Shown one piece after another: positions 1 through 5,947 of a stretch of 12,666 bases of DNA. The DNA comes from DRQF01 sp964559135 (lineage in GTDB: Bacteria; Planctomycetota; GCA-002687715; DRQF01): NCBI GenBank assembly GCA_964559135.1, contig CAZLGG010000113.1, positions 1 through 12,666 of the forward strand. The letters run 5' to 3'. A program made the position numbers and the translations under genes. Under the pieces are notes generated by a model. It saw only the letters and a program-made list of their open reading frames with translations. It made no database searches and was not told where the DNA came from. Each line of letters opens with the position of its first letter. Position 1 is the first letter of the stretch.

Positions 1-5
1 AACCG

Positions 6-2021
6 ATGTGCAGGCTCATCGCCATGATGGCAGTCCTGGGACTGCTCGGCGCCGTAATGCCCGCTCAATGTGGAGCCAACCCCTTCAATTTCACCAACAA
101 CATCTGTGGGGGGGCGGCGACCTTCACGATCAACCCCAACGTGGCATGCAAACCCTTCAACCTCCCCGTGTGCAACGGCGCGTGGCTATGCGTGGCCGTG
201 GCACCCGATGTTCCCGCCGCGCCATTCGCGGATCGCGACATCGAGATCGGGGGGGTCGTCTCGAACAGGACCGGCGGACGATGTGATTTCCTCGTCGCCA
301 ACGGTCACCTGGGCAGCATCTCCCCCACGTCGGGACAGATCACACTCGTATCAGGCACGAGCGGCGTGTCTCGCACGCGACTGTGCAACACCCAGACTCC
401 GGGCCCGCTCCCCAACAACGCCGGCTGGACGACGGGCGGACATTCCTTCGCCAATTTCTCGGTCGCTCGGCTTTTCCAATTCGAGGTCACCTGCCCCGGC
501 TCCTACACGGTTCAGCTCAACGCCACCACGGGGCAAGATCTCTCCGCCCTGCGATGGAGGTTGTTCGACCCGGGCACGGGGCCTGGATGGCGCCCGCGCA
601 ATGCGAACATCCTCCTTGGATCGGGAACCACCCCGTCCGCCCCCGTTTTCTTGAATCCCGGTTGGCACGCCATCGTGGTTTTCAAAGACAGCGGTACGGT
701 GACCAACACCCTCTTCTATTCGATTTCCTTTCTGAGACAGCCGAATCCGGTCCCGACGATCTCATCGACGAATACCTTGACCGCGTGTGCGGGCCCCCAA
801 ACCCTCGCCGTGTCCGGATCGGGATTTCTGCCCTGCTCCAGCGTCACGATCGACGGCGTTCCTCAGGTCCCCACCAGCCTGACCTCGTCCTCCATGACAC
901 TCTCCTTGCCACCTCAGGCCCAGCCGGGAACTCTTTCGCTCACGATCTCGAATCCCGCACCCGGCGGCGGCGCGGCTTCCACCCAGGTCGTCGTCGGTTC
1001 CGGCCCCACGCCTGTGATCGCGGGCTGCAACCCTCCCTTTGCCACATTCGGCGACCCCGGGTTCCCCTTGACTCTGAACGGCGCCAACTTCACGGGTACC
1101 AGTGTCGTGTCCATCAACGGGACCATGCGGTCCACCACGTTCATCAATGCTTCGACCCTCCAGGTCTCAGTGAATGCAAGCGATCTGCTCACGTTGACTC
1201 CATTGAACTGCATGGTGACAGACCCCTGCTCGCCCCAGCCATCGAACCTCTTCCCCTGCCCCATCGTCTGCGGGACACCGACGATCACTTCGCTCCAACC
1301 CTCCTCCGTCACACGGGGCTCGCCGGGATTCACTCTCACTGTTCACGGAACAGGTTTTTGCCCCCTGTGCGTCGTGCACTGGAACGGTATGCCGCGAGCC
1401 ACGAACTTTGTCAGTTCCACCCAACTGACGGCAGGTATCCTCTCGAGCGATCTTGCAATGGCGGGCACGGCTACGGTGACCGTGGTCTGTCCCGCCCTGG
1501 GCAGCCCACCTCAAGGGGGCGGAACCAGCAACGGCGCGGTCTTCACGATCGTGGGTCCCTACCCCGGAACGGATGAGGACTTTGTCCTCGCCTCGGGTGT
1601 CGTGCCCCCCGGCGCCCCCGTCACGACGAGCATGGACCCGGGTGGCTCCATCAAGACGGCATCGCCCGGCGATACACTCGTGTTCGACCTGTCCTCGCCC
1701 ATGGGGACCGTTGCGTTGCGGCCCTTCTACCTGATTGCGGATTTTCTCCCGACGGGGAGCCCATTCACCGGTCCCGCAGGCAGTCCCACCACGGTCTTCG
1801 TGGGGACCCCCACCGCCAGCACGTTCTCTTTGTTGGGCCCCACGACGGGAGCACTCGTTCCTTTGACCCCTTTGCTGCAGCCCGGCCTCAACCGCTTCGC
1901 GTTCATTGCCCCCAATGGCATCGCGGGGAACAGCCTGCTCATGCAGGGGATCGTCCTCACCCCTCTCGGGAACGTGGTGGCTGGAGTGATGTTGACCGAC
2001 GGTCACGAGATCCAATTCTGA
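6..2021 (+). CDS. Secreted Cys-rich protein with three IPT/TIG domains and a C-terminal beta-rich domain
   Basis: A 671-residue protein, probably exported to the cell surface, with no recognisable catalytic motif. Residues 1-20 form a Sec signal peptide (hydrophobic MAVLGLLGAVMPA). Residues about 25-245 are beta-rich and unassigned; the stretch from about 160 to 245 loosely resembles a PPC-like sandwich. Three IPT/TIG immunoglobulin-like repeats follow at about 246-333, 334-421 and 422-517, each with a P-x-I-x-S/G opening, a G-x-G/N-F turn and a short N/D-G strand. Residues 518-671 are a separate domain that closely resembles the whole mature product of the next gene. The protein has 19 cysteines, none after about residue 495, which suggests disulfides in the N-terminal and IPT parts only. 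Only 5 bases precede the ATG at 6, so the ribosome site cannot be judged; ATGs at 24 and 27 are alternatives that keep most of the signal peptide. It is the first gene of a probable two-gene operon. Ligand and function are unknown. Confidence 0.85.
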   Translation: MCRLIAMMAVLGLLGAVMPAQCGANPFNFTNNICGGAATFTINPNVACKPFNLPVCNGAWLCVAVAPDVPAAPFADRDIEIGGVVSNRTGGRCDFLVANGHLGSISPTSGQITLVSGTSGVSRTRLCNTQTPGPLPNNAGWTTGGHSFANFSVARLFQFEVTCPGSYTVQLNATTGQDLSALRWRLFDPGTGPGWRPRNANILLGSGTTPSAPVFLNPGWHAIVVFKDSGTVTNTLFYSISFLRQPNPVPTISSTNTLTACAGPQTLAVSGSGFLPCSSVTIDGVPQVPTSLTSSSMTLSLPPQAQPGTLSLTISNPAPGGGAASTQVVVGSGPTPVIAGCNPPFATFGDPGFPLTLNGANFTGTSVVSINGTMRSTTFINASTLQVSVNASDLLTLTPLNCMVTDPCSPQPSNLFPCPIVCGTPTITSLQPSSVTRGSPGFTLTVHGTGFCPLCVVHWNGMPRATNFVSSTQLTAGILSSDLAMAGTATVTVVCPALGSPPQGGGTSNGAVFTIVGPYPGTDEDFVLASGVVPPGAPVTTSMDPGGSIKTASPGDTLVFDLSSPMGTVALRPFYLIADFLPTGSPFTGPAGSPTTVFVGTPTASTFSLLGPTTGALVPLTPLLQPGLNRFAFIAPNGIAGNSLLMQGIVLTPLGNVVAGVMLTDGHEIQF

Positions 2022-2031
2022 GTCACGAGAA

Positions 2032-2037
2032 AAGGAG
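2032..2037 (+). promoter_or_regulatory. Strong Shine-Dalgarno for the 2046 gene
   Basis: AAGGAG lies 8 nt upstream of the ATG at 2046, inside the 24-nt gap after the IPT/TIG gene. It fixes the start of the small downstream gene and supports co-transcription. Most other starts in this window lack a comparable site. Confidence 0.8.
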
Positions 2038-2045
2038 TTACTGAC

Positions 2046-2543
2046 ATGATTCGCACGTTTCTGGCCGCAGTCCTCTTCACCATTTCCACGGCGGGAGGAA
2101 TCGCACAGACCTATCCCGGACAGGGAACGGATCTCACCATCATGGTGGGGCTCAACGCGCCTGGGGTCGGCTCTCAAGCGTCGACGCTCGTCGCATCACC
2201 GAGCGATCTGCTCTATGTCACCATCGACTCACCCTTGGGTGTCGCCGACTTTCAACCCATGGCGCTCTTCGCCGAATTCCGGTTCTCCCCTCCTGTCGCC
2301 ACCGGCTTCCCCGGCGTATGGCTGGATCTGCAAAACGGGTTCATCGTCAATCTGACCCCCAGTTCACTCCCGGGTTCGTTGGGAGTTCCCGTCCTGCCGC
2401 AGGGGAACAGTTTTCTCTGGCAGTTCCCACCCAATGCCTTGGCTTCGACGATTCACCTCGTCTTGCAGGCGTATGCCTTGACTCCTCCGTCCGTCAGCGC
2501 CCTGGGTTACCTCTCCACGGACGCCGTGGACATTCTCTTCTGA
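2046..2543 (+). CDS. Small secreted protein, stand-alone copy of the upstream protein's C-terminal domain
   Basis: A 165-residue protein. It has a signal peptide at residues 1-20 (MIRTFLAAVLFTISTAGGIA, likely cleaved before Q21), and the remainder is one beta-rich domain without cysteines. It lines up over its whole mature length with residues 518-671 of the upstream IPT/TIG protein. Both have YPG near the start, then S-P-x-D-x-L, S-P-x-G, a P-x-x-L-x-A-x-F strand, a central G/L/V-rich part with L-x-P, a hydrophobic strand before Q-A/G, L-T-P, and a final D-x-x-x-I-x-F. The start is set by the AAGGAG 8 nt upstream. The gene lies 24 nt after the IPT/TIG gene and is followed by a strong terminator, so the two probably form one operon. 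I do not recognise a named family. It may be a partner or paralogue of the upstream protein's terminal domain, perhaps from a partial duplication. Confidence 0.82.
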   Translation: MIRTFLAAVLFTISTAGGIAQTYPGQGTDLTIMVGLNAPGVGSQASTLVASPSDLLYVTIDSPLGVADFQPMALFAEFRFSPPVATGFPGVWLDLQNGFIVNLTPSSLPGSLGVPVLPQGNSFLWQFPPNALASTIHLVLQAYALTPPSVSALGYLSTDAVDILF

Positions 2544-2558
2544 GCGGAGAAGTTTGCA

Positions 2559-2610
2559 GGTGCGTTCTTGCACCCGGGCTCCCGGCGAACTGCCGGGAGC
2601 CTTTTCAATT
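2559..2610 (+). terminator. Rho-independent terminator with a small preceding hairpin
   Basis: A perfect 10-bp stem (GGCTCCCGGC at 2577-2586, GCCGGGAGCC at 2592-2601) closes a 5-nt loop and is followed by TTTTCAATTT. Just upstream, GGTGC (2559-2563) and GCACC (2570-2574) form a weaker 5-bp hairpin. It ends the IPT/TIG and small-protein operon, 15-58 nt after the stop codon. The rest of the gap to the next gene (2611-2788) shows no gene and no convincing promoter. Confidence 0.85.
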
Positions 2611-2788
2611 TGTGAGCTGTCCGATGCACAGGCTTTCCGATGGGCGGGCACTCGACGGGAGTGAATGACGCATGGGTCGAGGAGGGCACTGAGAGAAGTT
2701 TTTCTGGAGGACTCTCCCTCCCGTGGCATGGGTTTCATGAGGGCGCCGCAGAGCACGCCCCCCCCCTCATCTCACTCAAGACCCCCTC

Positions 2789-5272
2789 ATGGACGACCGA
2801 ACCATGTCACGCTCTCGCCGCATCCTCATAACCATCGTCTTCGCCTGCCTTTGCGCGGCCGGCGTCGTTGGCCAAGTCACCATCACCGGTAATATCTCGG
2901 ATGGGGCCGGCGGTCCTCTTCTCAGCGGTGTCGTGTACCACGCCACGGGAAACCTCACCGTCCCCGCCGGCGCGACCCTCACGATCCAGGCCGGCGCCAT
3001 CGTCAAGTTCAACTTCGACCGGCAGATGACCGTGAACGGACAACTCGACGTCTTGGGAACGATGGCGATGCCAGTCATTCTCACCGACATCCAGGACGAT
3101 ACGGCCGGAGGCGACACGAATGGGAACGGGCCGTCCATGGGCGCCCCCAACTCCTGGCGCACCCTGCAATTCAATGCCACGGCCACGGGGACGGTGAGCC
3201 ACCTGACTCTCCGCTTCGCCGGACGCTTCGGCTTTGGGGGCATGGAAATCAGCGGCGCCGCCATCGCATTCGACCACTGCACGGTGTCGGACTGCTCCTC
3301 AGCAGGGCTCGATCTCAACAACATCGCGACGTCTTCGACGTTCACATCCTGCAACTTCACGAACAACAACCGGGCCGTGGAGGGGGTACGTCTCGAGAGT
3401 GTCCCCAACTTCACGAGCAACACGGCCTCGGGAAACGCACAACACGATTCCCTCAGCGTGGCGAGCGGAGCCATCAACTCCGGCGCAACCACCATCACGG
3501 CGGCCAACATGATCTCCAACGTGATCATCTGCCCCAACATCACGGTGGCGGCCGGAGCAAGCCTGACCCTCGACCAGGGTTGCATCCTCAAGATGAATTT
3601 TGACCGCCAGGTCATCATCACCGGGACGCTGAACTGCAGCGGGACATCGGGAGCTCCGGTGATATTCACCTCGTTGACGGACGACGCCGCCGGCGGTGAC
3701 ACGAACAAGGACGGAATGAGCTCGACTCCCGGCCCCGACTACTGGCGCAACTTGAACCTGCCATCCAGTTCCGCGGGGAGTCTACTCGTCCACACCGAGG
3801 TCCGATACGCGGGGCGGTTCGGCCTCGCCGGAGTGCAGGCAGACGACGATGTCGTCATGCGATCCTGCACCGTCCGGTCCTGCACGGCCGACGGGATCGC
3901 CTTGTCCAGCAGCGCTCGTCCCATCATCGAAGATTGCCTCGTGGATGCGTGCGGCCAGGTCGCCTATGCCCATTGCGCGTGGGGCGCCCTTTCCGGTTTC
4001 GCCAACAATCAGGCCGTCAACAACGGTGGGGACTACGTCAGCGTGACTGTCTCCTCAGTGGGCGTGGACGACCGCGTGTTTGCCCATTCCGCGCCGAACG
4101 GCGTAGTCGTTGCCACGTCGAATCCCGGGTTCACGGCCACGAGTTCTCTCATTCTCGAGGCCGGCGTCATCGTCAAGATGGCATTCGACCGGTCGTTTGC
4201 AGTGTCATCCGGGCACTTCGAGGCCAGAGGGACATCGTTGGCCCCCGTCATCATCACGTCGTTCGTGGATGACGACTTCGGCGGGGATACGAACAACGAC
4301 GGGCCGTCCTCTGTGGCGGCAAACGACTGGCGAGGGTTCTCGGTCGGGTCCGCGGCGCTTCCCTCGACGCTTGACCACCTGTGGATTCGCGGCGCCGGTC
4401 TTTTCGGAATCCCGGGGTTGGCGATCGACAACACGGGGGTCCAGGCCAGGGCGCTTCGCGCCGACCACTGTAGCGACGAAGGCATTCAAGTCTCCAATCT
4501 CGCCGGCGATGCGGAGAATTGGGTCGCCGATCATTGTTCGAAAGGCGTCGTCCTCAGCGCCGGGTCATGGGATCTCGTGCATGCGACCGTCGCCGATTGC
4601 ACAGTGGCGGGCGTGACGGGGACGGGCTGGAGCGGCTCCGTCATCAACTCGATCGCGTGGAACAACGCTTCGAATTACGTCGGGATCGCCGACAGCCAGC
4701 TGTTGAATTCGGACGGTTCCCCCACGGCCGCCGGGATGAACGGCAATCTCGACGTCGATCCTCTCTTCGTCGCCCCAGCGACAGGTGACTATCATCTGCA
4801 GGCGATGTCCCCGTGTCTCAACACGGGCGACGTCACGACGGCGCACGCCGTGCTTGTTGACTGGGAGGAGGGTTCGCGCCTTGCCGACGACGATCTGTCC
4901 GGCAACGTTCTCCCCGACATGGGCGCATACGAAAAAATCACGTGGCGCCTCGATGTCCAGGGGACACCGTCGCTCGGATCGACGATGGTTTTCACCCTGG
5001 CCGGTCCCAGCACTGGCTTTGGGCTTCTGCTCGTCGACTTGGCGAGTGCCTCCCATGAGTTCTTTCCCGACTACGGCTACCTGTTGATCGGGCTCTCCAG
5101 TCAGGTGACGGTGGCGGCCACTTTGACAGCCAATCTCCCATTCCCCGCCGTGATCCCGAACATTCCGACATTGGTCGGCTTCCCCTTCGAGGTCCAGGGC
5201 ATCGTTCTCCTCGCGTCCGATCCGACCCGTGGAAACTTCACTCAACGATTCCGAGGCAAGATCTCTCCCTGA
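2789..5272 (+). CDS. Secreted parallel beta-helix repeat protein with C-terminal beta-rich domain
   Basis: An 827-residue exported protein. The signal peptide is at about residues 6-28 (basic SRSRR, then hydrophobic ILITIVFACLCAAGVVG, probable cleavage before Q29). Residues about 50-600 are right-handed parallel beta-helix sequence in three related modules. FDR recurs at 76, 271 and 466, and D-T-N-x-D/N-G loops recur at 109, 304 and 500, each followed by D/S-W/Y-R and an A-G-x-F-G turn. Residues about 648-716 carry the DPLF...GDYHL...SPCLNTGD...GAYE tail common to secreted beta-helix proteins of the polysaccharide lyase/NosD type. Residues about 717-827 are a beta-rich domain with a V-Q-G-I strand, related to the ends of the other secreted proteins here. 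No lyase catalytic residues were identified, so an adhesin or structural role is as likely as carbohydrate binding. No Shine-Dalgarno separates the ATGs at 2789 and 2804; 2804 gives a cleaner signal peptide. Terminators flank it, so it is probably monocistronic. Confidence 0.87.
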   Translation: MDDRTMSRSRRILITIVFACLCAAGVVGQVTITGNISDGAGGPLLSGVVYHATGNLTVPAGATLTIQAGAIVKFNFDRQMTVNGQLDVLGTMAMPVILTDIQDDTAGGDTNGNGPSMGAPNSWRTLQFNATATGTVSHLTLRFAGRFGFGGMEISGAAIAFDHCTVSDCSSAGLDLNNIATSSTFTSCNFTNNNRAVEGVRLESVPNFTSNTASGNAQHDSLSVASGAINSGATTITAANMISNVIICPNITVAAGASLTLDQGCILKMNFDRQVIITGTLNCSGTSGAPVIFTSLTDDAAGGDTNKDGMSSTPGPDYWRNLNLPSSSAGSLLVHTEVRYAGRFGLAGVQADDDVVMRSCTVRSCTADGIALSSSARPIIEDCLVDACGQVAYAHCAWGALSGFANNQAVNNGGDYVSVTVSSVGVDDRVFAHSAPNGVVVATSNPGFTATSSLILEAGVIVKMAFDRSFAVSSGHFEARGTSLAPVIITSFVDDDFGGDTNNDGPSSVAANDWRGFSVGSAALPSTLDHLWIRGAGLFGIPGLAIDNTGVQARALRADHCSDEGIQVSNLAGDAENWVADHCSKGVVLSAGSWDLVHATVADCTVAGVTGTGWSGSVINSIAWNNASNYVGIADSQLLNSDGSPTAAGMNGNLDVDPLFVAPATGDYHLQAMSPCLNTGDVTTAHAVLVDWEEGSRLADDDLSGNVLPDMGAYEKITWRLDVQGTPSLGSTMVFTLAGPSTGFGLLLVDLASASHEFFPDYGYLLIGLSSQVTVAATLTANLPFPAVIPNIPTLVGFPFEVQGIVLLASDPTRGNFTQRFRGKISP
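2936..4600 (+). repeat. Three tandem beta-helix modules, period about 585 nt
   Basis: Within the beta-helix gene the FDR codons fall at 3014, 3599 and 4184, exactly 585 nt apart. The DTN codons fall at 3113, 3698 and 4286, spaced 585 and 588 nt. Each unit reads G-A/V-x-hydrophobic-K-F/M-x-F-D-R, then G-T-x-x-x-P-V-I, D-D-x-x-G-G-D-T-N-x-D/N-G, W-R and A-G-x-F-G. The outer boundaries given are approximate. The copies have diverged in DNA sequence, so this is an old protein-level duplication. Confidence 0.75.
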
Positions 5273-5283
5273 CACCCCACTGC

Positions 5284-5327
5284 CCGGCCGCCCGGGACTT
5301 CGTCCGGGCGCGGTCGGGTGTTTATTT
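5284..5327 (+). terminator. Rho-independent terminator after the beta-helix gene
   Basis: CCGGCCG (5284-5290) and CCCGG (5291-5295) pair with CCGGG (5304-5308) and CGGTCGG (5311-5317), with one G-T wobble, a 2-nt bulge and an 8-nt loop. TTTATTT follows at 5321-5327. ACAC near 5272 and GTGT at 5318-5321 could extend the base of the stem. It starts 12 nt after the stop codon. Confidence 0.8.
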
Positions 5328-5329
5328 CG

Positions 5330-5359
5330 TTGACCTGGTCGACTGCGTGCCGATATTCT
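5330..5359 (+). promoter_or_regulatory. Probable sigma-70-type promoter of the sigma-kinase operon
   Basis: TTGACC (5330-5335) is followed after 18 nt by TATTCT (5354-5359); GATATT at 5352-5357 gives a 16-nt spacer instead. The ATG of the sigma gene begins only 6 nt after TATTCT, so the transcript would start at or very near the start codon. The -35 box begins 3 nt after the last T of the preceding terminator. The boxes were read by eye and have not been tested. Confidence 0.5.
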
Positions 5360-5365
5360 CGGACT

Positions 5366-5944
5366 ATGGCCTTCGAGAACTCGACACACGCCAGCCTGCT
5401 GGAGAGAATCCGCTCCACGAGTGACGACGATGCGTGGCAGGACTTCTTTCATCGCTACATCGACCTCATTCGCGCCGTCGCGAGGCGACAAGGGATGCAA
5501 CCCGTGGATGCCGACGACGTCGCACAGGAAGTTCTCATAGCGGTCCACAGGGCGATCAAGGAGCACCGATACGATCCGAACAAGGGCCGTTTCCGCGGCT
5601 ACTTGAAAACGATCACCCTCCGTGCGACCTGGAAACGCCAACGCAAGAAGAACCCCATCGAGCCAGACACCATGAATCTGGACCAAGGGCATGCACCGGA
5701 ACTCGAGGATCTGTGGGATGCCGAATGGCGGCAATACCATCTTCGGCTGGCCATGAACACGATCCGTGTCGAGTTCCAATCCGCCGAGGTCGAGGTTTTC
5801 GAGATGCTGACCGCTCAAGGACGCCCGAATGCCGACGTCGCGAAGGAAACGGGTTGGTCTCTCCAGCGGATCTATCACATCAAGTCCCGCATTCTCGCGC
5901 GGCTCAGAACGTTGATCCGGGAACAGGTGGACGAAGAGGGATAA
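5366..5944 (+). CDS. ECF-like RNA polymerase sigma factor, kinase-linked
   Basis: A 192-residue sigma-70 family protein with only regions 2 and 4, the size of ECF sigma factors. Region 2 is at about residues 26-95: the DADDVAQEVLIAV helix (48-60) binds core polymerase, and FRGYLKTITLRATWKRQR (76-93) would contact the -10 element. Region 4 is at about 132-185 with a helix-turn-helix around DVAKETGWSLQRIYHIKSR (157-175) for -35 recognition. A GTG at 5318 is in frame but lies inside the terminator hairpin; the ATG at 5366 gives the usual ECF N-terminus and sits just after a promoter-like -10 box, so I chose it. No Shine-Dalgarno precedes it, which fits a leaderless mRNA. The kinase gene starts 3 nt after its stop. 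No zinc anti-sigma gene is nearby, so the kinase is the likeliest regulator, which is inference. Confidence 0.88.
   Translation: MAFENSTHASLLERIRSTSDDDAWQDFFHRYIDLIRAVARRQGMQPVDADDVAQEVLIAVHRAIKEHRYDPNKGRFRGYLKTITLRATWKRQRKKNPIEPDTMNLDQGHAPELEDLWDAEWRQYHLRLAMNTIRVEFQSAEVEVFEMLTAQGRPNADVAKETGWSLQRIYHIKSRILARLRTLIREQVDEEG
5936..5940 (+). promoter_or_regulatory. Shine-Dalgarno of the kinase gene inside the sigma gene
   Basis: GAGGG in the last codons of the sigma gene lies 7 nt before the kinase ATG at 5948. A second purine run (AAGGA, 5943-5947) touches the ATG and is too close to serve. The arrangement suggests translational coupling of sigma and kinase. Confidence 0.55.
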
Positions 5945-5947
5945 GGA

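Noticed and set aside
61..72. Lipobox at the signal peptide of the first protein (Cys22)
   Set aside because: The residues before the Cys are P-A-Q, which do not fit the L-A/S-G/A-C consensus.
383..1576. 397-codon plus-strand frame overlapping the IPT/TIG gene
   Set aside because: It is rich in Arg, His and Pro, has no domain, and overlaps a frame with a signal peptide and IPT repeats.
2706..2721. GGAG/CTCC hairpin upstream of the beta-helix gene
   Set aside because: A 4-5-bp stem with no T-run, repeat partner or nearby promoter; expected by chance at this base composition.
2665..2892. Small frames in the 2640-2890 region
   Set aside because: They run into the beta-helix gene in another frame, lack a ribosome site and show no domain or signal peptide.
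5318..5365. GTG at 5318 as the start of the first sigma factor
   Set aside because: It lies in the terminator's right arm and T-run and upstream of the probable -10 box; the ATG at 5366 gives a normal ECF N-terminus.
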